30,724 nucleotides of DNA from CAG-841 sp963614875 (GTDB taxonomy: Bacteria > Bacillota > Clostridia > Oscillospirales > CAG-272), in contig CAVEFC010000016.1 of assembly GCA_963614875.1 (NCBI GenBank), positions 1 through 30,724 of the forward strand, written 5' to 3'. This document shows, piece by piece, positions 7,566 to 16,028 of this stretch; position 1 is the stretch's first letter; the number at the start of each line of letters is the position of its first letter. The position numbers were made by a program, and so were the translations under genes. Under the pieces are notes generated by a model that saw only the letters and a program-made list of their open reading frames with translations, had not been told where the DNA came from and did not search any database.

Positions 7566-10202
7566 ATGGCAGCAAAAAAGTATTGTTACCTGTTCAGCGA
7601 AGGCAACGCAAATATGCGTGAGCTTCTCGGCGGCAAGGGCGCTAACCTTGCAGAAATGACCAATATCGGTCTTCCCGTTCCCCAGGGCTTTACCATATCG
7701 ACGGAAGCCTGCACACAGTATTATGAAGACGGAAAGAAGATCAATCCTTCCATCGAAGCGGAAATAATGGAATACATCGAAAAGATGGAGAAGATCACCG
7801 GCAAGAAATTCGGCGATCACGAAAATCCCCTTCTCGTTTCCGTCCGTTCGGGCGCAAGAGCGTCGATGCCCGGTATGATGGATACCATCCTTAACCTCGG
7901 TCTCAACGAAGAAGTTGTAGACGTTATCGCAAAGAAATCCGGCAATCCCCGTTGGGCTTGGGACTGCTACAGAAGATTCATTCAGATGTTCTCCGACGTC
8001 GTTATGGAGGTCGGCAAGAAGTATTTTGAAAAGCTCATCGACGAGATGAAAGAGAAAAAGGGCGTAAAGCAGGACGTTGAGCTTGACGCAAACGATCTCA
8101 AAACTCTCGCTATGCAGTTCAAGGCTGAATACAAATCGAAGATCGGTACGGATTTCCCCTCCGATCCCAAGGTTCAGCTCTTTGAAGCCATCAAGGCAGT
8201 ATTTCGCAGCTGGGACAACCCCCGCGCAAACGTATACCGTCGTGATAACGATATTCCTTATTCGTGGGGTACGGCAGTAAACGTACAGATGATGGCGTTC
8301 GGTAATATGGGCGATGACTGCGGCACGGGCGTTGCATTCACGCGCGATCCCGCTACGGGCGCTAAGGGACTCTTCGGTGAATTCCTTACAAACGCACAGG
8401 GCGAAGACGTTGTTGCCGGCGTTCGTACACCTATGAAGATTGCCGAAATGGAACAGAAATTCCCCGAAGCGTTCAAGCAGTTCGAAAGCGTATGCAAAAC
8501 TCTTGAATCTCACTATCGCGATATGCAGGATATGGAGTTCACAGTTGAACACGGCAAGCTTTATATGCTTCAGACGCGTAACGGCAAGAGAACGGCTCAG
8601 GCTGCTCTCAAGATCGCGTGCGACCTCGTTGACGAGGGTATGAGAACTCCCGAGGAAGCTGTCGCAATGATCGATCCCAGAAACCTTGATACACTTCTTC
8701 ACCCGCAGTTCGACGCAAAGGCGCTCAAAGCCGCAACGCCTCTCGGCAAGGGCCTCGGCGCATCTCCCGGCGCAGCCTGCGGACAGATAGTATTTACGGC
8801 AGAGGACGCTGCCGAATGGAAGAAAGCCGGCAAAAAGGTTGTTCTTGTCCGTCTTGAAACCTCTCCCGAGGATATCACGGGTATGAAGGCTTCGCAGGGC
8901 ATACTCACCGTTCGCGGCGGTATGACAAGCCACGCAGCCGTTGTTGCACGCGGAATGGGAACCTGCTGTGTTTCCGGCTGCGGCGACATAAAGATGGATG
9001 AAGAAAACAAGAAGTTCGAGCTTGCGGGAAGAACATTCCACGAAGGCGACGTTATCTCCATCGACGGTACTACAGGTAATATCTACGGCGAAGCAATCGC
9101 TACGGTTGACGCCACAATAGCAGGCGAGTTCGGCAGAATTATGGCTTGGGCAGACGAATTCAGAAAGCTCAAGGTTCGTACAAACGCCGATACACCCAGA
9201 GATGCAAAGAAGGCAAGAGAGCTCGGCGCAGAGGGTATCGGTCTTTGCCGTACAGAGCATATGTTCTTTGAAGCTGACAGAATTGCAGCCTTCAGAGAAA
9301 TGATCTGCGCAGACACAGTTGGAGAAAGAGAAGCCGCTCTTGAGAAGATTCTTCCTTATCAGCAGGGCGACTTCGAAGCTCTTTACGAGGCTCTTGAAGG
9401 AACTCCCGTATGCATCAGATTCCTTGATCCGCCGCTTCACGAATTCGTTCCCACGGAAGAAGCCGACATCGAGCTTCTCGCAGCGGCTCAGGGCAAGAGC
9501 GTTGAGAGCATCAAGGCGCTTATCGCTTCGCTTCACGAATTCAACCCGATGATGGGTCACCGCGGCTGCCGTCTTGCAGTAACATATCCCGAAATCGCAA
9601 AGATGCAGACAAAGGCTGTTATCCGTGCGGCTATCAACGTAAAGAAGAAACATCCCGACTGGAATGTCAAACCCGAAATAATGATTCCGCTTATCTGCGA
9701 AGTAAAAGAGCTTAAGTTTGTAAAGAAGGTTGTTGTTGAAACAGCCGACGCCGAAATCGCGGCAGCAGGCATCAAGCTTGAATACGAAGTAGGTACAATG
9801 ATAGAAATCCCGCGCGCCGCTCTTACGGCTGACGAGATTGCAAAGGAAGCTGACTTCTTCTGCTTCGGTACAAACGACCTTACCCAGATGACCTACGGCT
9901 TCAGCCGTGACGACGCAGGTAAGTTCCTCAACGCTTACTACGATACGAAGATCTTTGAAAACGATCCGTTTGCAAAGCTTGATCAGGTAGGCGTAGGCAA
10001 GCTTATGAAGATGGCTATCGACCTCGGCAGACCTGCAAATCCGAACCTCCATATCGGTATCTGCGGCGAGCACGGCGGCGACCCGACATCCGTTGAGTTC
10101 TGCCACAACATCGGTCTTGATTATGTTTCCTGCTCACCGTTCCGTGTGCCGATCGCACGCCTTGCGGCAGCTCAGGCAGCTATCAAAGACAAAAAGAACT
10201 GA
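7566..10202 (+). CDS. ppdK: Pyruvate, phosphate dikinase
   Basis: 878 aa, full length. It reversibly interconverts pyruvate, ATP and phosphate with phosphoenolpyruvate, AMP and diphosphate; in anaerobes it often works glycolytically with diphosphate. Domains in order: ATP-grasp nucleotide-binding domain (about 1-340, beginning LLGGKGANLAEM), central phosphohistidine domain with GGMTSHAAVVARG and catalytic His456, and a C-terminal PEP/pyruvate barrel with the GICGEHGGDP motif and catalytic Cys833. The ATG at 7566 follows GTGGAGG; an ATG at 7548 lies before the ribosome site and is rejected. Codon choice is strongly biased, as expected for high expression, and this leaves a long open antisense frame. 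Confidence 0.99.
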   Translation: MAAKKYCYLFSEGNANMRELLGGKGANLAEMTNIGLPVPQGFTISTEACTQYYEDGKKINPSIEAEIMEYIEKMEKITGKKFGDHENPLLVSVRSGARASMPGMMDTILNLGLNEEVVDVIAKKSGNPRWAWDCYRRFIQMFSDVVMEVGKKYFEKLIDEMKEKKGVKQDVELDANDLKTLAMQFKAEYKSKIGTDFPSDPKVQLFEAIKAVFRSWDNPRANVYRRDNDIPYSWGTAVNVQMMAFGNMGDDCGTGVAFTRDPATGAKGLFGEFLTNAQGEDVVAGVRTPMKIAEMEQKFPEAFKQFESVCKTLESHYRDMQDMEFTVEHGKLYMLQTRNGKRTAQAALKIACDLVDEGMRTPEEAVAMIDPRNLDTLLHPQFDAKALKAATPLGKGLGASPGAACGQIVFTAEDAAEWKKAGKKVVLVRLETSPEDITGMKASQGILTVRGGMTSHAAVVARGMGTCCVSGCGDIKMDEENKKFELAGRTFHEGDVISIDGTTGNIYGEAIATVDATIAGEFGRIMAWADEFRKLKVRTNADTPRDAKKARELGAEGIGLCRTEHMFFEADRIAAFREMICADTVGEREAALEKILPYQQGDFEALYEALEGTPVCIRFLDPPLHEFVPTEEADIELLAAAQGKSVESIKALIASLHEFNPMMGHRGCRLAVTYPEIAKMQTKAVIRAAINVKKKHPDWNVKPEIMIPLICEVKELKFVKKVVVETADAEIAAAGIKLEYEVGTMIEIPRAALTADEIAKEADFFCFGTNDLTQMTYGFSRDDAGKFLNAYYDTKIFENDPFAKLDQVGVGKLMKMAIDLGRPANPNLHIGICGEHGGDPTSVEFCHNIGLDYVSCSPFRVPIARLAAAQAAIKDKKN

Positions 10203-10218
10203 AAATAAGTCTTTTACA

Positions 10219-10251
10219 AAAATCCCCGCGCTTTTGCGTGGGGATTTTTTT
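10219..10251 (+). terminator. Rho-independent terminator of ppdK
   Basis: AATCCCCGCGC pairs with GCGTGGGGATT around a TTTT loop (one G-T pair), followed by a run of T. It begins about 17 nt after the ppdK stop codon. Confidence 0.9.
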
Positions 10252-10273
10252 GCTCCGACAAAAACGTCACGGC

Positions 10274-10302
10274 TTGAAAACCGCAGAAAAGTGTGGTATA
10301 AT
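10274..10302 (+). promoter_or_regulatory. Sigma-A promoter of the flavin reductase gene
   Basis: TTGAAA (10274-10279), a 17-nt spacer, and TATAAT (10297-10302), about 50 nt upstream of the start codon. Confidence 0.85.
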
Positions 10303-10352
10303 TTCTTTTACAGATTCGTATTTTAATATAAAATAATGAAAGAGGTGCGGAA

Positions 10353-10970
10353 ATGAAGGTACTTATCATAAACGGAAGTCCGCGGACAAACGGAAACACG
10401 TCCGTTGCGCTTGAAGAAATGAGAAAGGTCTTTGAAAAGGAAGGCGTTGAAACGGAAATATTTGCTGTCGGCGGAAAGGATATAAGGGGCTGTATCGCGT
10501 GCGGACGCTGCGGCGAGCTGGGAAAATGCGTTTTTGACGACGCGGTAAACGAGCTTGCGCCGAAATTCAAAGAAGCGGACGGTCTTGTCGTTGCAAGTCC
10601 CGTTTATTATGCGTCCGCAAACGCGACGCTTATCGCCCTGCTTGACAGACTTTTTTACAGCTCTCATTTCGACAAAACAATGAAGGTCGGGGCGAGCGTT
10701 GTCTGCGCCAGACGCGGAGGGTGCTCTGCGACCTTTGACGAGCTGAACAAATATTTTACGATATCCGGAATGCCGATAGCGTCGGGGCAGTACTGGAATT
10801 CGATACACGGGCGCGCTGCGGGTGAAGCCGAAAAAGACGAAGAAGGAAAGCAGTCAATGCGCACGCTTGCAAAAAATATGACGTTTCTGATGAAAAGCAT
10901 TGCGCTCGGCAGGGAAAAATTCGGCTTGCCGGAAAAGGAAAAACCAATACGCACGAATTTTATAGGATAA
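10353..10970 (+). CDS. NADPH-dependent FMN reductase / flavodoxin-like protein
   Basis: 205 aa. The N-terminus MKVLIINGSPRTNGNTS is the FMN phosphate-binding loop of the flavodoxin-like reductases. GCIACGRCGELGKCVFDD at residues 49-66 holds four closely spaced cysteines, as in iron-sulfur flavoproteins and their relatives, so it may carry a cluster or a redox-active thiol pair. ASPVYYASANA is the usual second flavin-contact segment. It probably transfers electrons from NAD(P)H via FMN to an unknown acceptor. It is a single-gene transcription unit with its own promoter and terminator. The ribosome site AGAGGTG precedes the ATG. Confidence 0.9.
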   Translation: MKVLIINGSPRTNGNTSVALEEMRKVFEKEGVETEIFAVGGKDIRGCIACGRCGELGKCVFDDAVNELAPKFKEADGLVVASPVYYASANATLIALLDRLFYSSHFDKTMKVGASVVCARRGGCSATFDELNKYFTISGMPIASGQYWNSIHGRAAGEAEKDEEGKQSMRTLAKNMTFLMKSIALGREKFGLPEKEKPIRTNFIG

Positions 10971-10973
10971 AAG

Positions 10974-11012
10974 AAAAAAATCTCTCCGCATTATGCGCGG
11001 AGAGATTTTTGT
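10974..11012 (+). terminator. Rho-independent terminator
   Basis: TCTCTCCGC (10981-10989) pairs with GCGGAGAGA (10997-11005); flanking A and T tracts extend the stem and give the T run. It ends the flavin reductase unit. Confidence 0.9.
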
Positions 11013-11021
11013 TTTTCACAG

Positions 11022-11050
11022 TCATAAACCGGACAAATCCTCAATATAAT
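11022..11050 (+). promoter_or_regulatory. Candidate sigma-E promoter of spoIVA
   Basis: TCATAAA (11022-11028) and AATATAAT (11043-11050) are separated by 14 nt. This fits the mother-cell sigma-E pattern (about K-M-A-T-A-T-T, 13-15 nt, C-A-T-A-C-A-A-T) at 5 of 7 and 6 of 8 positions. spoIVA is a known sigma-E gene in Bacillus subtilis. The match is reasonable, not perfect. Confidence 0.55.
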
Positions 11051-11084
11051 TGCATTGAATAAAACCAAACCGGGAGGAAACGAA

Positions 11085-12554
11085 ATGAGCATTTACAAGG
11101 ATATAGCGCAAAGAACGGGCGGAGATATTTATATAGGGGTTGTAGGCCCCGTGAGAACGGGGAAGTCCACATTTATAAAAAAGTTTATGGAAACGCTCGT
11201 TCTTCCGAATATCGAAAACGATTATGACAAAAAGCGCGCGCAGGACGAAATGCCGCAGTCCGCGGCGGGAAGAACCGTAATGACAACCGAGCCGAAATTC
11301 ATTCCCGACGACGCGGTGAAAATAACCCTTGACGGCGTAGGCACGCTTTCCGTGAAAATGATAGACTGCGTGGGATATATGGTTCCCGACGCGCTCGGCA
11401 ATTTTGAAAACGGTCAGCCGAGAATGGTCAATACTCCGTGGTCGGAGGAAAGCGTTCCGTTTGAAACGGCGGCTGAAACCGGCACGAAAAAAGTAATTAC
11501 CGATCACAGCACGATAGGATTTCTTGTTACAAGCGACGGTTCGTTCGGGGAGCTTTCAAGAGAAGGCTATGCCGACGCCGAAGCGCGTATCGCGGCGGAT
11601 ATTTCGTCGATAGGAAAGCCCTATGCAATAATTCTCAATTCCGCCGTGCCGAATTCAAAAGAAGCTGTCGCGCTTGCGCTTTCGCTTGAAGAAAAATACG
11701 GCGCTCCCGTCGCGCTTGTAAACTGTCTTGAGCTTGATCGCGACGATATAGAAAACATAATGGGACTTGTGCTTTTGCAGTTTCCCGTGACGGAAATCGA
11801 AGTCAGGCTGCCCGATTATATGAATGCGCTTGACGCAAGCCATCCGATGCGCCGCGAGCTTTATGAGGCGACTGCGGAATGTGCAAGGAACGTAAGCAAA
11901 ACGGGCGATATTTCAGAAAAATTCAAAACGCTTGAAGAAAGCGATTATGTAGATTCCGTAAATGTCGATTCTGTTGATCTCGGAACGGGGAAGGCAAGCG
12001 TTTCCGTAAAGCTTAAAGACGGACTGCTTTATAAGCTTATAGGCGAGCTTACCGGCTTTGAGGTCACGGGAGATGAGGCGCTTCTCAAGCTTCTTACGGA
12101 GCTTGCATCGACTAAAAAGCAGTATGATAAGGTGTCCGAGGCGCTTTCCTCCGCTATGGATACGGGCTACGGCATCGTTACGCCCGATATTTACGATATG
12201 AAGCTTGAAGAACCCGTTATAGTAAAGCAGTCGGGCGGATACGGAGTGAAGCTTCGCGCGTCGGCGCCGTCTATACATATGATAAAAGCCGATATTCAGA
12301 CGGAGGTTTCGCCTATCGTGGGCACGGAGGCGCAGTCGGAGGAAATGGTGCGCTTTATGCTGAAAGAATTTGAAACCGATCCCAAACGCATATGGGATAC
12401 GAATATGTTCGGAAAATCTCTTTACGAGCTTGTAAACGAAGGACTTCATACAAAGCTTTCTCATATGCCCGACGACGCAAGAGCAAAGCTTTCGGAAACG
12501 CTCGGGAGAATCGTAAACGAGGGCAGCGGCGGACTTATCTGCATTATACTATGA
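11085..12554 (+). CDS. spoIVA: Stage IV sporulation protein A (spore coat ATPase)
   Basis: 489 aa, the usual length. SpoIVA hydrolyses ATP to polymerise irreversibly on the forespore surface and is the basement layer for coat assembly. Walker A is GPVRTGKST with Lys27, close to the B. subtilis arrangement; the segment DCVGYMVPDALG near residue 95 is the expected switch/Walker B area; the protein ends in the conserved GGLICIIL. The ATG at 11085 has GGGAGG upstream, so an ATG at 11055 is rejected. It stands alone between two terminators. Its presence is strong evidence that the host makes, or recently made, endospores. Confidence 0.98.
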   Translation: MSIYKDIAQRTGGDIYIGVVGPVRTGKSTFIKKFMETLVLPNIENDYDKKRAQDEMPQSAAGRTVMTTEPKFIPDDAVKITLDGVGTLSVKMIDCVGYMVPDALGNFENGQPRMVNTPWSEESVPFETAAETGTKKVITDHSTIGFLVTSDGSFGELSREGYADAEARIAADISSIGKPYAIILNSAVPNSKEAVALALSLEEKYGAPVALVNCLELDRDDIENIMGLVLLQFPVTEIEVRLPDYMNALDASHPMRRELYEATAECARNVSKTGDISEKFKTLEESDYVDSVNVDSVDLGTGKASVSVKLKDGLLYKLIGELTGFEVTGDEALLKLLTELASTKKQYDKVSEALSSAMDTGYGIVTPDIYDMKLEEPVIVKQSGGYGVKLRASAPSIHMIKADIQTEVSPIVGTEAQSEEMVRFMLKEFETDPKRIWDTNMFGKSLYELVNEGLHTKLSHMPDDARAKLSETLGRIVNEGSGGLICIIL

Positions 12555-12561
12555 TAAAAAG

Positions 12562-12596
12562 AAAAAACAGAGATGAGAAATCACCTCTGTTTTTTT
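12562..12596 (+). terminator. Rho-independent terminator of spoIVA
   Basis: AAAAACAGAG and CTCTGTTTTT form the stem with an inner TGA/TCA pairing, followed by a T run. It starts 8 nt after the spoIVA stop. Confidence 0.85.
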
Positions 12597-12623
12597 GTGA
12601 AGTTTGTAAAAACCAATTTACCA

Positions 12624-12784
12624 AAGCTTCTTTTACTTTTTTAATAAGCTATGTCTGCGCAGGTATCAAAAAATCTGTATATCGCCCCCGATAACTGAAG
12701 CTTCTTTTGCTTTTTTGATAAGCTCTGTCTGTGCAGGTATTAAAAACTCTGTATATCATCCCCGATAATTGAAGCTTCTTTTGC
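12624..12784. repeat. 74-bp tandem repeat, two full copies and a partial third
   Basis: Copies run 12624-12697 and 12698-12771, about 88% identical (9 differences in 74). A third copy starts at 12772 but is cut after 13 bases, where the hairpin element begins. Each copy starts AAGCTTCTTTT. No convincing ORF with a ribosome site lies inside. It may be a dispersed intergenic repeat of this genome; that is inference. Confidence 0.85.
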
Positions 12785-12811
12785 CTTCTTTTCTTCTCGA
12801 AGAAAAGAAGG
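12784..12811. repeat. Long palindrome 1
   Basis: A perfect 12-bp stem with a CTCG loop, made of purine-rich and pyrimidine-rich arms (CCTTCTTTTCTT and its complement). It overlaps the end of the truncated third tandem copy by one base. Confidence 0.85.
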
Positions 12812-12813
12812 TG

Positions 12814-12842
12814 CTTACTTTTCTTTTCCAAAGAAAAGTAAG
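12814..12842. repeat. Long palindrome 2, flush with the coaW stop
   Basis: A perfect 13-bp stem (arms starting CTTACTTTTCTTT) with a 3-nt loop. It ends at 12842, the base next to the coaW stop codon at 12843-12845. It may stabilise or terminate the coaW mRNA, but it lacks a classic T run on the minus strand. Confidence 0.85.
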
Positions 12843-13670
12843 TCAGGATATGAGGGCGGCGCCGATTGCGGTTGCGAACTGAGTATTTTCCGGAATAATG
12901 AAGTTTACGTCGAAGATTGTGCCGAGGTTTTCAAAAAAATTCTTTGCGGGGGATATCGTCGCAAGATTGCCCGTGAGAACGATATTTTCCGTCTTTTCGT
13001 TTCTTGCGGCGAAAACGCCCATAACGCCGATGGTTTCAAAAACCATATTGATTATTCCGCGGGCGATATCGGCAGGGGAGGCAATGTCCGAAAGCTTGCC
13101 GAAGTTTGACGCCGTCATATCCGGCGGCAGAGAAACGGTCTTGCCCGTTTTTGTAAGATCTTTTACACGAAGATCCACATTTTCAAGCTTACCTTCCTCG
13201 GCAAGCCCGATAATATGGTCGATATCGTCCGTTTTCAGCATCTTTTTTGAAAGTCCGATAAGAGTGCCGCCGCCGACGCCTGTTCCGCCGAGATATGAGG
13301 TCGATGTGCCGACGGACGATTTTTTTGCGTGAACGAGAGCCGTTCCCGTACCCATACTGATAACAACGGCGTCCGGAAGTCCCGAAAGATAAAGTCCGCC
13401 TCTGCCGAAGCAGTCAAATTCAACGGCTTTTATCACGGGAATGCCGTATATCGACTTTTCGATGTATGACGAGCCTACGCCAGTGATTATTATTTTTTCT
13501 ATATCGGAAAGCACAAGACCGTTTTTTGTTGTGAATCTGCCGAACGCGCCGTATGCCGAGGTCACGGGATCTGCGGCGTGGACATACTGCGGGGAAATTA
13601 TTTTGCCGTTGTATGACGCAACGATTTTTGTCGCGCTTCCGCCGACGTCTATACCGATTATCGCTTTCAT
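12843..13670 (-). CDS. coaW: Type II pantothenate kinase
   Basis: 275 aa. It phosphorylates pantothenate, the first step of coenzyme A synthesis. It belongs to the eukaryotic-like (Fumble/CoaW) acetate-kinase fold: IGIDVGGSATKIV is the phosphate-1 motif, ISMGTGTALVHA the second phosphate loop, and GGTGVGGGTLIGL a glycine-rich family signature. Bacterial type II enzymes usually escape feedback control by CoA; that is family knowledge. The ATG at 13670 has GGAAG upstream and lies 27 nt after ddl. It is the last gene of the asnS operon, and a perfect hairpin abuts its stop codon. Confidence 0.92.
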   Translation of the reverse strand: MKAIIGIDVGGSATKIVASYNGKIISPQYVHAADPVTSAYGAFGRFTTKNGLVLSDIEKIIITGVGSSYIEKSIYGIPVIKAVEFDCFGRGGLYLSGLPDAVVISMGTGTALVHAKKSSVGTSTSYLGGTGVGGGTLIGLSKKMLKTDDIDHIIGLAEEGKLENVDLRVKDLTKTGKTVSLPPDMTASNFGKLSDIASPADIARGIINMVFETIGVMGVFAARNEKTENIVLTGNLATISPAKNFFENLGTIFDVNFIIPENTQFATAIGAALIS

Positions 13671-13697
13671 TTTTTCTTCCTTTCTTTATATGCTCCG

Positions 13698-14702
13698 TTA
13701 TACAGGAGAGGAGATTATCATCTCGCAAAGAGTGCCGTAATCTATTCCGGCGGCGGCTGCTTCCTGCGGCAAAAGACTTGACGGCGTCATTCCCGGGAGA
13801 GCATTTGCTTCAAGGCAGAAGAAATTTCCGTCACCGTCCATAAGAAAATCAAGACGGCTGTACATTCCGAGCCCCAGCGCGTTGTGAGCGCGCAGGGCGA
13901 TATCCTGCATTTCCTTTACCTGACCTGCCGTAAGCTCCGCCGGACAGATTTCTTTTGTCGCGCCTGCCTGATACTTGTTTTTGTAATCGTAAAATCCCGT
14001 TTTCGGGATAATTTCTATTGCGGGGAGCGCCTTTCCGCCCAGTATTCCGACGGAAAATTCTCTGCCCGTGATTTTTTCTTCTATCATAACCTTTGCGCCG
14101 TAGCTTTTTGCAAGGCTTATCGCCTTTTCAAGCCCGCGGGGCGTTTCTACTATCGTGACGCCTACGCTCGATCCGCAGCCGCAGGGCTTTACGACGCAAG
14201 GCGTGGGAATTTCGGATATGTCTTCGCCGCGGTAAAGATTCCACTTCGGCGTGGGAATTCCGTTTGATTCGAATATCGCCTTTGTAAGCGCTTTGTCCAT
14301 TGCCAGATGACAGGAGGCGTAGTCGCTGCCCGAATGCTTTATTCCGCACGATTCGAGAAGCGCCTCTATACGTCCGTCCTCGCCCATTCCGCCGTGGAGC
14401 GCAAGAAAAACCGCGTCGGCTTTTTCGCAAAGCTCAATTATTCCTCTGCCGATAAGCCTTTCTCCTTCGCCGAAATCCTTTTTCAGCCTGTCGAGATCCG
14501 GCTCGGATGCCGGAACGTGATATTCATATCTGCCTTTTGAACGGAACATTTTGTCGGGCGCGGCTGTGTCTATCGGTTTATATACGTCCGCCAGAGCGAC
14601 AAAGTGACCGCGCTCCATCAGTGCGGTGGCGATCAGCGCCCCTGAAGAAAGGGAAACGTCGCGTTCGGGACTCATACCTCCCGCAAGAACGACTATTTTC
14701 AT
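13698..14702 (-). CDS. ddl: D-alanine-D-alanine ligase
   Basis: 334 aa. It makes the D-Ala-D-Ala dipeptide for peptidoglycan in the cytoplasm. ATP-grasp signatures are VLAGGMSPERDVSL at the N-terminus, LHGGMGEDG near residue 100, the central VVKPCGCGSSVGV, and the C-terminal metal site CLEANALPGMTPSSLLPQ. The omega loop reads FYDYKNKY (about 238-245), keeping the Lys-Tyr pair of true D-Ala-D-Ala ligases and unlike the D-lactate type of VanA, so it predicts normal vancomycin-susceptible precursors. AGAGG precedes the ATG at 14702. It follows the aminotransferase by 24 nt. Confidence 0.96.
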   Translation of the reverse strand: MKIVVLAGGMSPERDVSLSSGALIATALMERGHFVALADVYKPIDTAAPDKMFRSKGRYEYHVPASEPDLDRLKKDFGEGERLIGRGIIELCEKADAVFLALHGGMGEDGRIEALLESCGIKHSGSDYASCHLAMDKALTKAIFESNGIPTPKWNLYRGEDISEIPTPCVVKPCGCGSSVGVTIVETPRGLEKAISLAKSYGAKVMIEEKITGREFSVGILGGKALPAIEIIPKTGFYDYKNKYQAGATKEICPAELTAGQVKEMQDIALRAHNALGLGMYSRLDFLMDGDGNFFCLEANALPGMTPSSLLPQEAAAAGIDYGTLCEMIISSPV

Positions 14703-14726
14703 AAATCAAAAAACCTCTTTTGCAGT

Positions 14727-16001
14727 TTATATGTTGCACAGCTTTTCCGCCGCCGCAAGCTTTACGCAAAGACAAAGCACATCTGCGGCGCGCGAAAGCT
14801 CTTCCTCCGTAGGATATGACGGTGCGATACGGAGATTTCTGTCCTGCGGATCTATCCCGTAGGGAAAAGTTGCGCCGGCTCCCGTAAGCGTTACGCCGGC
14901 GTCCTTGCAAAGCTGCCATACGCGCTTTGCCGTGCCGGAAAGCACATCGAGCGAGATGAAATATCCGCCCGAGGGCTTTGTCCATTCGGCGATGCCGAGC
15001 CCCGAAAGCTCACGCGAAAATGCGGAAAGAACTATGTCAAATTTCTTTTTCAGAATCTTGGCGTGAAGTGCCATATGTTTTCTGACGTTTTCCGCAGTGC
15101 CGAAGAACTTCACATGACGCATCTGATTTATCTTGTCATAAGATATGCACTGAACGCCCATGTGGGAAAGTGTGTCTGCTATGTTCTTTTCGGATGATAT
15201 CATAGCCGCGACGCCTGCGCCCGGATATGTGATCTTTGATGTGGAAACGAACATATATACTATGTCTTCGTTTGGCGTTCCCTTTGTCAATGAGAAAATA
15301 TCCGGTATGTCGCGGATTTCTCCGAAATCGTGAATAAAATACGCATTGTCCCAGAAAATGCGGAAGTCCTTTGCCGCAGGACGCAGGGCTGCAAAGCAGC
15401 GGATTGTTTTTTCACTGTATACAACGCCCGTCGGATTTGAAAATTTCGGCACGCACCATATGCCCTTTATGCTTTCATCGGACGAAACAAGACGTTCGAC
15501 CTCGTCCATATCGGGACCGTCGTCCTTCATTTCTATGTTTATCATTTCTATGCCGAGCGCCTCGCATATGGCAAAGTGCCTGTCATATCCGGGACAGGGG
15601 CAGAGAAATTTAACCTTTTCAAGATCCTTCCACGCCGTGCTGCCGCATACGCCGAAAAGCATTGCGCGCGCTACTGTATCGTACATCATATTGAGGCTGG
15701 AGCTTCCGCCGGCTATCACCTGCGATGCGGGAACGCCGCAGAGCTCGCCGAAAAGACGGCGCGCGTCGTCGGCTCCCGCAAGAAAACCGTAGTTACGCAT
15801 ATCGATGCCGCTTTCGGTTTTGCACTCGTCTGCCGTTTTCAGCGCGGTAAGAATACCGCTTGAAAGATCAAGCTGCTCCGGTGACGGTTTCCCGCGCGAC
15901 ATATCGAGCTTCAGCCCGAGTTTTTTTATGTCCTCGTATTCGGAAAGAAGCTTTTTGTAAATATCCGAAAGCTCGCTTTCCGTCATTGCAGAATATTGCA
16001 T
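14727..16001 (-). CDS. Class Ic aspartate aminotransferase (PLP)
   Basis: 424 aa. It resembles the aspartate aminotransferase subgroup seen in actinobacteria and clostridia (Asp_aminotransf, PF12897 as I recall it). Visible are MSRGKPSPEQLDLS, the glycine-serine rich AGGSSSLNMMYD that holds the cofactor phosphate, CVPKFSNPTGVVYS with the PLP-contacting Asn, and STSKITYPGAGVA with the Schiff-base lysine. It should interconvert aspartate and oxaloacetate. The neighbour asnS uses asparagine, one step from aspartate, which gives some context. GGAG lies upstream of the ATG at 16001; the gap to asnS is 27 nt. Confidence 0.88.
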   Translation of the reverse strand: MQYSAMTESELSDIYKKLLSEYEDIKKLGLKLDMSRGKPSPEQLDLSSGILTALKTADECKTESGIDMRNYGFLAGADDARRLFGELCGVPASQVIAGGSSSLNMMYDTVARAMLFGVCGSTAWKDLEKVKFLCPCPGYDRHFAICEALGIEMINIEMKDDGPDMDEVERLVSSDESIKGIWCVPKFSNPTGVVYSEKTIRCFAALRPAAKDFRIFWDNAYFIHDFGEIRDIPDIFSLTKGTPNEDIVYMFVSTSKITYPGAGVAAMISSEKNIADTLSHMGVQCISYDKINQMRHVKFFGTAENVRKHMALHAKILKKKFDIVLSAFSRELSGLGIAEWTKPSGGYFISLDVLSGTAKRVWQLCKDAGVTLTGAGATFPYGIDPQDRNLRIAPSYPTEEELSRAADVLCLCVKLAAAEKLCNI

Positions 16002-16028
16002 TTTGAAAAAATCTCCGTTTTAATAAAA

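Noticed and set aside
7533..10106. 857-codon open frame antisense to ppdK
   Set aside because: It mirrors a gene with strong codon bias; it has no ribosome site, no domain and no family motifs, while ppdK on the other strand has every catalytic residue.
12624..12784. CRISPR-like repeat
   Set aside because: The two copies are directly adjacent with no spacers, and 74 bp is too long for a CRISPR repeat.
13965..13990. Van-type D-lactate ligase
   Set aside because: The omega loop keeps the Lys-Tyr pair typical of ordinary D-Ala-D-Ala ligases.
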